Below are positions 1 through 5,842 of a stretch of DNA of 12,554 nt, piece by piece; position 1 is the first letter of the stretch, and each line of letters opens with the position of its first letter. Source of the stretch: an uncultured Clostridium sp. (GTDB lineage Bacteria; Bacillota_A; Clostridia; TANB77; CAG-508); NCBI GenBank assembly GCA_947244675.1, contig CAMXLV010000044.1, forward strand, positions 1 to 12,554, in the 5' to 3' direction. Below the pieces are notes generated by a model, which was not told the DNA's origin, ran no database searches, and saw only the letters and a program-made list of their open reading frames with translations. The position numbers and the translations under genes were made by a program.

Positions 1-26
1 CCTTTTGGTCTATATCCTCTATTCAT
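1..26 (-). CDS. 5' end of a further early phage gene, cut by the left edge
   Basis: An ATG on the minus strand at 26-24 overlaps the TGA stop of the upstream gene (ATGA-type overlap). An AAGGAGG ribosome binding site lies in that gene's tail, about 7 bases before the ATG. Only eight codons (MNRGYRPK) are in the window, so no function can be given. Spacing and overlap match the other gene junctions of this operon, which is why it is taken as a real gene and as evidence that the operon continues to the left. Confidence 0.55.
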
Positions 27-247
27 TGTTGTTCCTCCTTTTTATTTATAACTTTGCCAATTTCTTCGATGCACTCTTTACAATATTCCTTTTCCTTATT
101 AAACAATTTATTTATGTTTTGAGCCAAATTGTTTGCTGCTCCTGCTGCAGTTACTCTCATTGTTGTATCTTCTTTTTCATAGATACTTATTGTCCAATAG
201 TTACCTTTTATTTCTTTATTGCATCTGTCACATATTCTTTTTATCAT
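23..247 (-). CDS. Small Cys-rich (zinc-ribbon-like) phage protein
   Basis: A 74-residue soluble protein of unknown function. It opens with a CDRC pair at residues 6-9 and has a second CKEC pair near residues 56-59, a spacing that would suit one zinc-binding knuckle pair. The part between is polar, with a short Ala-rich helix. The start is supported by an AAGGAGGAG site about 10 bases upstream, inside the end of the preceding gene. It ends in TGA, one sign that TGA is a stop in this genome. It lies in the early minus-strand operon; binding of nucleic acid or a host protein is possible but is inference only. Confidence 0.75.
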   Translation of the reverse strand: MIKRICDRCNKEIKGNYWTISIYEKEDTTMRVTAAGAANNLAQNINKLFNKEKEYCKECIEEIGKVINKKEEQQ

Positions 248-248
248 A

Positions 249-710
249 TTAGTTCTGCTCCTCCTTCGTTTTCCTTTTTAGTTTTACAATTACTGTTGTT
301 CTATTATAATTCTTAGCGATCAAGTATGATGTATAGCCATCTAATAGGTTATAATCTAAGTCAATGACTATTTGCGATTCAAACTTATGATTTTTCCTAT
401 AGTATTGAATTTTATTTTGCATTTTTTTCTGGTTTGGTTTTGAGAAGTTTTTCGGTATTTTTATTTTGCTTATTTCTACTTCAACTGCGGTTTCACTCAT
501 CAAAGCGTTTATAATGCTTTCTTGTGATTTAATGCATTGTTCTTGGAGTTCGATTAATACCTTATTTGCATTTTCATTTTTAGAATTGTAGTATTTCATT
601 ATTGCTACTACTCCCCATAGCATTCCACATATTACCCACACTATATTTTTAGTTGTTATTGCTGTTGTAATATCCAATATTACATTTAGCATATAAAGTA
701 TAATAAGCAT
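249..710 (-). CDS. Membrane-anchored protein with a ParB/Srx-like domain
   Basis: A 153-residue protein in two parts. Residues 1-38 are hydrophobic and form one or two membrane-spanning helices. After a charged linker, residues about 77-148 resemble the ParB/sulfiredoxin-like fold of small Firmicute phage proteins: a strand and turn reading KIKIPKNF, a helix with paired Tyr, the strand IVID, and the LLDGYTSYL segment that corresponds to the ParB DGxxR-type loop, here with Tyr/Ser rather than Arg. Full ParB CTPase motifs are absent, so a role in partitioning should not be assumed. The ATG at 710 has only a weak GAAGAAG site; a much stronger site with a GTG start lies 45 bases upstream in the same frame but is followed by an amber codon (separate entry). 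The domain call is by motif and order, not by alignment. Confidence 0.6.
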   Translation of the reverse strand: MLIILYMLNVILDITTAITTKNIVWVICGMLWGVVAIMKYYNSKNENANKVLIELQEQCIKSQESIINALMSETAVEVEISKIKIPKNFSKPNQKKMQNKIQYYRKNHKFESQIVIDLDYNLLDGYTSYLIAKNYNRTTVIVKLKRKTKEEQN

Positions 711-743
711 TACTTCTTCTTTTTTTAATTTTGTAGCTTCTTC

Positions 744-769
744 CTATGTTTTCACTTTTATCCCTCCTC
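744..769 (-). promoter_or_regulatory. Strong RBS with GTG start blocked by an in-frame TAG
   Basis: On the minus strand GAGGAGGG (769-762) is followed six bases later by GTG (755-753), then AAA, ACA and TAG (746-744). The same frame stays open after the TAG and runs into the ATG at 710 of the ParB-like gene. This is either the original start, lost through an amber mutation, or a three-codon leader that loads ribosomes for re-initiation at 710. The ribosome binding site also overlaps the end of the upstream gene, which suggests translational coupling. Confidence 0.5.
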
Positions 770-1072
770 TAAATCATCAAATAATTCTCGCTCCTTTTCA
801 AATTCTTTTAATATTGGTCTTAGGCATTTATTGCATAATGCTAGTTTCATTTCGCCTCTTCTAGTTACTGTATTTGGTATTGTTGCTATTCCTCCTGTCA
901 TATCTTGCTTTTTATCTGTGATTCTTATTTCTGCTCCACAATAGTCACATTTGTAATATTTATATAGCTTTTCTTTTTTGTAGTTGACTACATTTCCTCC
1001 ATCTGGTGTTGGTTTCATTTTTGTAAATATCGGTATCTCTTTTCTGCAGGATAATTCATTAAAATTATTCAT
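758..1072 (-). CDS. Phage protein with two CxxC pairs, probable zinc finger
   Basis: A protein of about 104 residues from the preferred ATG at 1072-1070, which overlaps the stop of the replication gene by eight bases and has an AGAGG site just upstream. An in-frame start at 1093 is possible but lies deeper in the upstream gene and lacks a good site. The sequence has a CDYC pair and, after a GGIATIP loop, a CNKC pair about 45 residues later, as in treble-clef or zinc-ribbon modules. The C-terminus is an acidic helix rich in Glu. Family unknown. Its place directly behind the replication gene and the overlapping start suggest it is made together with the replication protein. Confidence 0.7.
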   Translation of the reverse strand: MNNFNELSCRKEIPIFTKMKPTPDGGNVVNYKKEKLYKYYKCDYCGAEIRITDKKQDMTGGIATIPNTVTRRGEMKLALCNKCLRPILKEFEKERELFDDLEEG

Positions 1073-2013
1073 TTTGAACCTCTTCCATTTCATACATTGT
1101 ATTTATGTCATATTGTGTACTCAGATATGTTTGTTCCGTTGCTGTCAGGACACATTTTTTGAAATATGCTTTTGGTTTTTGTATTCTTGACTTAGTATTT
1201 GCTATTGCAAATTGTTCTAGTGCATAAAATACTTTTCTCGAGTCGAGTTCTAATATCTTCTTTCTGGTTTTCAAATCAAAATACATTTCTCTCAGTATTT
1301 CTTGTATTTCTATATTTAGGTTTGGATTTAGTACATGTAAGCTGCAATTATTTATAATTCGTTGAAATTCCATCTCTTCTATCTCATCCATTGTTATCTT
1401 TTGTTTTTCTATTAGTGTGTGATCAGAAGGATAGATAGATTTCATTTCCTTTAATTTAGTTTTATTTAATTTAATTTGCTTTGATTTAATTTGATTTAAT
1501 TTGCATTTTTTTGCATATACTTTTTTGATTTTTGCATTGCTTTTGTATTTCTTTTGCTGTGCATTTGCATTACTTTTGCAAAAACCTTTTATACATTTGC
1601 ATTTTCCATCTTTTTTATTTTTTTCTTCTTTATTCCATCTAGCATTAGCTGCTTGCCTTCTTTTATCTTTTAAATCCTCATATTTTTTCATTCTTCTTAA
1701 AAAACTTTCAGACCAGAACATACCATCTTTAGAGTTAAACAACCCATTCCCTTTTTCGCTATCTCTATACTCGTTTATGCAGTCAGTTATAAATTTTTCT
1801 ACATCTATAGTTGTTCCTGTTTGCATTTTTATGGCTCTATATGTGTTCTTATTTAATGTTAATTTATATGTAGATTCGTTTCTTAGCATTTCTAGAATTG
1901 CCCAATATAAACCATATCCGCTCCAATCCATAATCGCAACGCATAGATAATATTTTTGGATCTGTCAACGCATTAGAGTCATGACTAAAATAATATGCAT
2001 CTTTATTTGTCAT
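1065..2013 (-). CDS. Phage replication protein, DUF4373 (Lin1244/Lin1753-like) type, needs a +1 frameshift
   Basis: The full protein is about 315 residues. Translation starts at the ATG at 2013-2011, behind AAAGGAGG at 2032-2025. The first 31 codons contain YYFSHDSNAL and DPKIL, the N-terminal signature of the DUF4373 family found in phage replication organisers. At codon 32 the frame meets CGG (1920-1918). Reading one base further on gives GGA and continues as GYGLYWAILE, the next conserved block, through to the stop at 1065. Without the shift the product ends after about 50 residues. The middle (roughly residues 115-195) is very Lys/Asn-rich, and its DNA carries repeats that may be the replication origin. 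The C-terminal part is helical. An internal ATG at 1931 would give a 288-residue protein without the conserved N-terminus and has no good ribosome site. Family assignment is from motifs; the frameshift is seen directly. Confidence 0.75.
1461..1602. repeat. Iteron-like and AT-rich repeats, candidate phage replication origin
   Basis: Inside the replication gene TTTGCAT occurs exactly five times, at 1500-1506, 1510-1516, 1531-1537, 1564-1570 and 1596-1602, with a TTTGCAA variant near 1575. Next to it TTGATTTAAT is repeated twice in tandem (1481-1500), with related 10-base blocks from 1461, a one-helical-turn periodicity in almost pure A/T. Read on the coding strand, ATGCAAA falls in more than one codon phase (AAT-GCA and AAA-TGC), so the repetition is not simply a repeated peptide. 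Temperate phages often carry the origin inside the initiator gene. Confidence 0.45.
1918..1920 (-). other. CGG codon at the +1 frameshift point of the replication gene
   Basis: Minus-strand codon 32, CGG, follows GAG and is followed by ATATGG. Skipping the C gives GAG-GGA-TAT and joins the two conserved halves of the protein. It is one of only two in-frame CGG codons I find in the window; the other is the rlmD shift point. Confidence 0.6.
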
Positions 2014-2061
2014 TTCCTTATATACCTCCTTTCTTATTCAAATATATAAGGGTTCTTCTGT

Positions 2062-2178
2062 TTATTTTTGTTTTTCATCTTCTTTATCTTCTGTTTTTTT
2101 ATTTCCTCCTTGCAATATTGCTAGTGTAATAAATGATGCTATGTATCCTACAAAATATCCTAGGACAAACTTTCCCAT
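2062..2178 (-). CDS. 38-residue phage membrane peptide
   Basis: A short gene starting at ATG 2178-2176, two bases past the methyltransferase stop codon. An ideal AAGGAGG at 2191-2185, inside the end of the methyltransferase frame, lies six bases upstream. Residues 3-22 (KFVLGYFVGYIASFITLAIL) form one transmembrane helix with Gly and small residues on one face. The tail from residue 25 is highly charged (Lys, Glu, Asp). The layout recalls the very short one-helix proteins of Firmicute phage early operons (DUF3789-like), but I cannot confirm the family. Function unknown. Confidence 0.7.
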   Translation of the reverse strand: MGKFVLGYFVGYIASFITLAILQGGNKKTEDKEDEKQK

Positions 2179-2179
2179 G

Positions 2180-3265
2180 CTATACCTCCTTAAATAAATT
2201 TATAAATATTTTTTCTAATACAGGTACTACGATGCTATTTCCTGCTTGTTTGTATAGTTGCGTGTCGCTTGTAGGAATATTTTTAGCCTTCTCAAAATTT
2301 TTGTCACAAAATCCCATTAATCGCCAACATTCTTTTGGTGTTAATTTTCTTATACAAAATTTTGTCATCACTTTAGGTTCTGTATTTCCTCCTTGGCAAG
2401 TATGTATTGTTGGGCTTATTCCATTCTCTGAATATACTCTTCTACAGCTCTCGTTTATTTTGTCCCATTTACCTCCTTGTAGATTTCCTTCTTGTATGCA
2501 TTTAATCGTATTGTCAGTAGGACATAAAGCAGCGTTTGCTCTTAATGTATTTGCAATATCATCTCCACTTTTAGGTTTCCAAATAAACCCTGTACCTTTT
2601 TGCTTATGATTTTCGTTATGTTTTATAAATCCGTTGATCATCTTTTCGCTAATATAATATTTTTCATCGACTTCCGATTCTAATACATCCTTTAATCTAA
2701 AATGTAACTCTTCTTTTTCAGGGAACTTAAATGTGCCTTTGTCTATGTCCTTTCTAATGCTAATTGTGTAAACTCTTTCTCTATTTTGTGGTATTCCGTA
2801 ATCCTTGGCGTTAAGTATTTGGTAGTAGTTGTTATATCCTAGTTCATTCAATGTTTCTATGTATTTATTAAAATTATGAATATGTTTCTTACTTAATATG
2901 TTTCTTACATTTTCCCAGATTACATACTTTGGTAGACACCATTTAACAATTTCTACAGTATTCCACATTAAGCTACTTCTTGTATTTGTCCCTACATCTC
3001 CTCCTATTTGTTTCCCTGCTATTGAAAAGTCCTGGCATGGGCTTCCGTGAGTTATAATGTCTATAAACCTTGGTAGCTTGTCTATATCTATTTTTGTGAT
3101 ATCTCCCAGGTTTAGTTTTTCATCTAAATCATGTATTGCACACTAGCTTTTTATTGCGTATTTATCTATTTCGCTAAAGCCTATTAATTTGTAATCTATG
3201 TTTATGTTATATAATGCTTTTTCAAATGCTCCAATTCCAGAAAATAAACTTAGCAATGTTTTCAT
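2180..3265 (-). pseudogene. C5-cytosine DNA methyltransferase interrupted by an amber codon
   Basis: The reading frame encodes a 361-residue DNA (cytosine-5) methyltransferase that would transfer methyl from SAM to cytosine in duplex DNA. ATG at 3265-3263 follows AGGAGG (3276-3271). Motif I is LFSGIGAFE (residues 7-15); motif IV is SPCQDFS with catalytic Cys77; motif VI is WENV near 117-120; motif VIII is QNRERVY; a target-recognition stretch follows; motifs IX-X are RKLTPKECWRLMGF and QAGNSIVVPVL. Codon 41 is TAG (3145-3143), where related enzymes usually have Tyr (A-x-x-SY-x-x-IH). The next in-frame ATG is at 2968, codon 100, after the catalytic Cys, so re-initiation would give an inactive C-terminal part. 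Everything else is intact, so the change is recent, suppressed, or an error. As a phage gene it may protect against host restriction. Confidence 0.85.
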
Positions 3266-3274
3266 AGTTTCCTC

Positions 3275-3601
3275 CTAATTCTTTTTATTGAATATAATCT
3301 CATCTAGTTCATTTGTCATTTGTGTATATTCCTCTAATATTTTTTCTAAATGCTTATTGATTCTTTCTATGTTGTATTTCTTTTCACTTTCTGTAATGTC
3401 AGTTCCTACTAAATTGTTCATAAAAATTTCTAAGTATTTTTCTCCATATAGTATTTTTGTTTTTAAATCCAACATTTTTATATTTTCAGTTTTTCGGCTT
3501 TCTTCTATTTTTTCTTTTCCAAAAACTTCATCTTTCAAAAGTCTTTCTATTTTGTTTGCAGTTTCAAAATCAATTTTCCAAATTTCAATTTCTTTTTCCA
3601 T
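3275..3601 (-). CDS. Hypothetical coiled-coil phage protein
   Basis: A 108-residue protein with no signal or membrane segment. It is rich in Glu, Lys and Ile/Leu at heptad-like intervals, mainly residues 8-40 and 75-103, so mostly helical and probably a coiled coil. I recognise no family. The ATG at 3601 has an AAAGGG site eight bases upstream. Its TAG stop lies inside the ribosome binding site of the methyltransferase gene and is in the same frame, with only three sense codons between it and the methyltransferase ATG, so the two genes are closely coupled. Confidence 0.65.
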   Translation of the reverse strand: MEKEIEIWKIDFETANKIERLLKDEVFGKEKIEESRKTENIKMLDLKTKILYGEKYLEIFMNNLVGTDITESEKKYNIERINKHLEKILEEYTQMTNELDEIIFNKKN

Positions 3602-3618
3602 TCCTATTGCCCTTTCTA

Positions 3619-3648
3619 ACTTTCTGTGATAGAATATATACAGAAAGT
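3619..3648. repeat. Perfect 9-bp inverted repeat upstream of a phage gene
   Basis: ACTTTCTGT (3619-3627) and ACAGAAAGT (3640-3648) are perfect inverted repeats separated by 12 A/T-rich bases. The element lies in the only sizeable gap of the early operon, just before the ribosome binding site of the 108-residue protein. No T-run follows on the minus strand, so a protein-binding site or mRNA hairpin is likelier than a terminator. Confidence 0.45.
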
Positions 3649-3676
3649 ATTTTTATAAATATTTTTCAAAAAGAGT

Positions 3677-3802
3677 TTAATTTTCTATACTTTGGTCGGT
3701 ATTTTGGATTAGCTCTTTTTTTCTTATTTCTTTTAGACCATTTTTCATTTTTGCTAGTGTTATAATGTGCCAATAATAGCATCTATCTAATTTGTCTGGC
3801 AT
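3677..3802 (-). CDS. 41-residue phage protein of unknown function
   Basis: The ATG at 3802-3800 has AAGGAGG seven bases upstream, inside the 3' end of the previous gene, which it overlaps by 16 bases. The protein begins MPDKLDRCYYWHIITLAKMK and continues with a Lys/Glu-rich helix. No family recognised. A second frame (3666-3782, 38 residues, basic tail) is also open over the same DNA but lacks a clear ribosome binding site, so the 41-residue frame is preferred. Confidence 0.5.
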   Translation of the reverse strand: MPDKLDRCYYWHIITLAKMKNGLKEIRKKELIQNTDQSIEN

Positions 3803-4095
3803 TCCGCTTCCTCCTTCTTTATACTTATTAATTTCTTTACATCATCTAATAATTGATCTAATTGTTGTTCTGCTGTTGTTTCCATTAAATTGATTTCTTT
3901 GTTTATTATGTATGCAAGTCTTTTTTCCTCTTCTCCTTCTTCTTCTAAGAATGTATATACATGTATCTGCAATTTCATTGAATTATAATTTTTTATAGAT
4001 TTTGTAAAATCTATTGTTGTCCAATACTTATCAATTTTACTTAATAGAGCATATAAGTTTGTTATTTTTTCTAAAATTGTACTTTTTAATTCCAT
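3787..4095 (-). CDS. Hypothetical phage protein, 102 residues
   Basis: A soluble, mostly helical protein with acidic stretches (EEEGEEEKR near residue 51 and a Lys/Glu tail). The ATG at 4095-4093 overlaps the TAA of the zinc-ribbon gene by one base (TAATG), and GGGAGGAAAG sits directly upstream. No domain recognised. The overlapping junctions on both sides indicate translational coupling in the early operon. Confidence 0.65.
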   Translation of the reverse strand: MELKSTILEKITNLYALLSKIDKYWTTIDFTKSIKNYNSMKLQIHVYTFLEEEGEEEKRLAYIINKEINLMETTAEQQLDQLLDDVKKLISIKKEEAECQTN

Positions 4096-4259
4096 TAATC
4101 TTTCCTCCCATATTTTTGAATTATTTTTTCTGCATCTTCCATTGCTTCTTTAAATCCGCAGTCTGAGCATATATCTGTTTTGTTATCTCTACGGCTTAGT
4201 GCTGGTCTTTCTCCTAATAATCCGCCACACTTTGGGCATTTCTTATTTTTTCTTTCCAT
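4095..4259 (-). CDS. Small zinc-ribbon phage protein
   Basis: About 54 residues from the ATG at 4259. Two knuckles, CPKC near the N-terminus and CSDC about 23 residues later, surround the segment ALSRRDNKTDIC and are followed by GFKEAMEDA. This order (CPxC, ALSRR, ICxxCG, EAxxD) is a common layout among small zinc ribbons of Firmicute phages and integrative elements. Ligand and role are unknown; binding DNA or a polymerase subunit is a guess. A start at 4286 would add nine basic residues, but that ATG has no good site, whereas AAGGAAAG precedes 4259. Confidence 0.75.
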   Translation of the reverse strand: MERKNKKCPKCGGLLGERPALSRRDNKTDICSDCGFKEAMEDAEKIIQKYGRKD

Positions 4260-4482
4260 GTTTTTCTTTCTTTCCTTTCTTTTCACTTTCTTGGTAGATA
4301 TCTTCTATTATCATTACTATTAATAATCCTACTATTGGTATTAGGTATTCTCCTCCAATTGCATCATATCCTCTTACTGCAGTTGCATATTTTATTGCTA
4401 GTATCGTAAATATAATTGTTGATATAATTACTATTGTTTCAATTACTCTGACTATGAATTTCTTTTTATTTGATACTTTCAA
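4243..4482 (-). CDS. Small membrane protein with two transmembrane helices
   Basis: A 79-residue protein: basic N-terminus, hydrophobic helices at about residues 9-30 and 45-61, and a C-terminal tail almost entirely Lys, Glu and Gly. The start is TTG at 4482, inside the end of the preceding HTH gene, preceded by AAGGGGTG nine bases upstream; no ATG in frame would keep the first helix. It overlaps the zinc-ribbon gene at its 3' end. No family recognised. Position next to the regulator genes could fit an exclusion or host-interaction function, but there is no direct evidence. Confidence 0.6.
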   Translation of the reverse strand: MKVSNKKKFIVRVIETIVIISTIIFTILAIKYATAVRGYDAIGGEYLIPIVGLLIVMIIEDIYQESEKKGKKEKHGKKK

Positions 4483-4699
4483 ACTTCTTCACCCCTTCCA
4501 ATTCTTTGATATTATTTAGGTCTGTTAGGTCTTGTCCTTCATATTTTTCTAAAAATTCTAATAATGAAGTTCTCCTAATTTTAAAGCTTTTTATTTTTAG
4601 TGCTGGTAATAATCCTTTGTTTATTAAGTCATATATACAATTAGGATTTGTCTTTAATAACTTAGCTGTTTCAGCTACGGTATACAAAATATCTTCCAT
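4466..4699 (-). CDS. Excisionase-like helix-turn-helix DNA-binding protein
   Basis: From the ATG at 4699-4697 (AAGGAGGA eight bases upstream) the protein is 77 residues. It begins MEDILYTVAETAKLLKTNPN, the classic start of the HTH_17/excisionase (MerR-like winged helix) family: a helix-turn-helix over residues 7-30, then GLLPALKIKSFKIRRTSLLEFLEKY, matching the wing and the IxxxDLxxFL helix. Such proteins bind att or promoter DNA and direct excision or regulate early genes. An upstream in-frame ATG at 4735 has a poorer site. It is the second gene of the early operon, behind an operator-like site at 4767-4783. Whether it is the true Xis for the integrase in this window is inference. Confidence 0.75.
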   Translation of the reverse strand: MEDILYTVAETAKLLKTNPNCIYDLINKGLLPALKIKSFKIRRTSLLEFLEKYEGQDLTDLNNIKELEGVKKFESIK

Positions 4700-4766
4700 C
4701 AAAATTTCCTCCTTGTTTTGTGTGTAGTTCGGCATTTTTTAATTCTTTCATACTTTTCTCCTCTTT

Positions 4767-4783
4767 GTTAAGTTTTTCCTAAT
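4767..4783. promoter_or_regulatory. Operator-like site between the Cro-like and excisionase-like genes
   Basis: GTTAAG-TTTTT-CCTAAT is an imperfect inverted repeat with a five-base T spacer. The same 17-bp layout occurs at 5007-5023 in the immunity region (GTTAGG-TTTTT-CTTAAC). It may let the repressor or Cro-like protein act on the second early gene, or block transcription passing through. Confidence 0.5.
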
Positions 4784-4785
4784 TT

Positions 4786-4989
4786 TTAACTTAAAAAAAT
4801 TTCTTTTAATTCTTCTGGTGTCAAATTTAATTCTTTGTCAATTTTTCTAATGTCCTCTTGAGAAAATTTAATCTTTCCACTTGTCTTTTGACTAAATGTA
4901 GCACTTGATATATTAACTCTTTTCGCTAGCTCTGCCATCGTTAATCCTGCTTCTACAATTTTAGATTTTAGTTTATTTGCGTTTGTCAT
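4786..4989 (-). CDS. Cro-like XRE-family regulator
   Basis: A 67-residue protein that is essentially one XRE helix-turn-helix domain: residues 5-15 helix 1, LTMAELAKRVNISSATFSQK (16-35) the HTH, then two closing helices ending TPEELKEIFLS. There is no effector domain. It is the first gene of the minus-strand early operon and is divergent from the repressor, the normal position of Cro. AAAGGAGG (5005-4998) lies eight bases before its ATG. Its promoter carries an operator-like palindrome at the transcription start. By analogy it should repress the repressor gene and favour the lytic state; that is family knowledge, not seen here. Confidence 0.85.
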   Translation of the reverse strand: MTNANKLKSKIVEAGLTMAELAKRVNISSATFSQKTSGKIKFSQEDIRKIDKELNLTPEELKEIFLS

Positions 4990-5006
4990 TTTTTTCGCCT
5001 CCTTTC

Positions 5007-5023
5007 GTTAGGTTTTTCTTAAC
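5007..5023. promoter_or_regulatory. Operator palindrome at the early promoter
   Basis: GTTAGG-TTTTT-CTTAAC, inverted half-sites with a five-base spacer, lies just downstream of the -10 box of the minus-strand early promoter and before the ribosome site of the Cro-like gene. A protein bound here would block transcription. It is the most symmetric member of the group. Confidence 0.6.
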
Positions 5024-5031
5024 TCGTGATT

Positions 5032-5060
5032 ATATTACCAAAACTAAAATTTAAAGTCAA
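5032..5060 (-). promoter_or_regulatory. Promoter of the early (Cro-like) operon
   Basis: On the minus strand TTGACT (5060-5055) and TAATAT (5037-5032) are separated by exactly 17 bases. No other good promoter appears between the genes down to 3660, so it probably drives the whole left operon. Confidence 0.7.
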
Positions 5061-5077
5061 TACTTTTTTTGAAAAAA

Positions 5078-5134
5078 ATTTATTTTTTCCTAATTTTATT
5101 TCAAAAAATCAAAAAAAGTTTGACTTTTCTTAAT
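5078..5134. promoter_or_regulatory. Two weaker operator-like sites near the repressor promoter
   Basis: ATTTAT-TTTTT-CCTAAT (5078-5094) and GTTTGA-CTTTT-CTTAAT (5118-5134) keep the right half-site and the five-base spacing of the operators at 4767 and 5007. The second overlaps the -35 box of the repressor promoter, as expected for autoregulation or Cro repression. Degenerate left halves lower the confidence, since the background is AT-rich. Confidence 0.35.
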
Positions 5135-5148
5135 TTTTTAAGTATAAT
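5120..5148 (+). promoter_or_regulatory. Promoter of the repressor operon
   Basis: TTGACT (5120-5125) and a perfect TATAAT (5143-5148) with a 17-base spacer; GAGAGGTG at about 5158-5165 then precedes the repressor ATG at 5174. It lies back to back with the early promoter, the usual genetic switch layout. Confidence 0.8.
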
Positions 5149-5173
5149 TTATTTATTGAGAGGTGAATAATTA

Positions 5174-5806
5174 ATGAGTAATTTAATAGATACTTTTTCA
5201 CATAGATTAAGTTATGCTATAAAAATCAAAGATATTAGACCTGTTGATATTTCAAAAACTACAGGTATTTCAAAAACAAATTTAAGTTGTTATATGTCTG
5301 GCAAATATGAAGCCAAACAAGATGGTGTAGAATTATTAGCTGAAGCTCTTAATGTTAATCCAGTTTGGTTAATGGGATATGATGTTCCTATGGATAGAAA
5401 CTATGAAAAAGACAAAATTATTGAAATCAATGTTATAAATTTAACAACAAATGAAATTATTAATAAAATTCCGTTTGTATATAGAACAGATGTTGAAAAC
5501 CAAAGTATAGATAATTTATTCGCAATTTATGCTACTGATAATTCTATGGCACCTCTATTAGATGAGAATGATATTGCTATATTAGAAAAAGCAACTACTT
5601 TTTCTAGCGGAGGGACTTATTTATTAAAATTAAAGAATGGATTTCCTATTATAAGAAAAATAATAAAAACAACACATGGAATAGAATTGCAAGCGATGAA
5701 TATGTGGAATTTTCCTGTTCAAGAAAATCTAAAAGAAGAAGATATTGAAATACTTGGAGAAGTAATAAGAGTTGAAAACTCTAGTGCTTTTAGGAAAAAA
5801 CATTAA
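5174..5806 (+). CDS. CI-like phage repressor (XRE HTH plus S24-like domain)
   Basis: A 210-residue lysogeny repressor. Residues 6-70 form an XRE helix-turn-helix (SHRLSYAIKIKDIRPVDISK, GISKTNLSCYMSG) ending in the typical NPVWLMGYDVPM. Residues about 95-205 match the LexA/CI S24 fold: ATDNSMAPLLDENDIAIL with Ser124-Met125, then GGTYLLKLKNGFPIIRKI. In LexA and UmuD the catalytic Lys is 37 residues after the Ser; that position here is Arg161. No Ala-Gly or Cys-Gly cleavage pair is visible in the linker. RecA-stimulated self-cleavage therefore looks unlikely, and the domain may serve only for dimerisation, with induction by an antirepressor or another signal. It is divergent from the Cro-like gene and first in the lysogeny operon with the exonuclease and integrase genes. 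Confidence 0.85.
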   Translation: MSNLIDTFSHRLSYAIKIKDIRPVDISKTTGISKTNLSCYMSGKYEAKQDGVELLAEALNVNPVWLMGYDVPMDRNYEKDKIIEINVINLTTNEIINKIPFVYRTDVENQSIDNLFAIYATDNSMAPLLDENDIAILEKATTFSSGGTYLLKLKNGFPIIRKIIKTTHGIELQAMNMWNFPVQENLKEEDIEILGEVIRVENSSAFRKKH

Positions 5807-5842
5807 TGAATCAATTTAGAAAAATAATTAAAGGAGGTTTAT

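Noticed and set aside
1461..1602. CRISPR-like array
   Set aside because: Repeats are only 7-10 bp, irregularly spaced and within an open coding frame.
984..2609. Plus-strand frames rich in Phe, Ser and Leu over the left operon
   Set aside because: They lie opposite genes with good ribosome sites and conserved motifs, and their composition is that of reversed AT-rich coding DNA.
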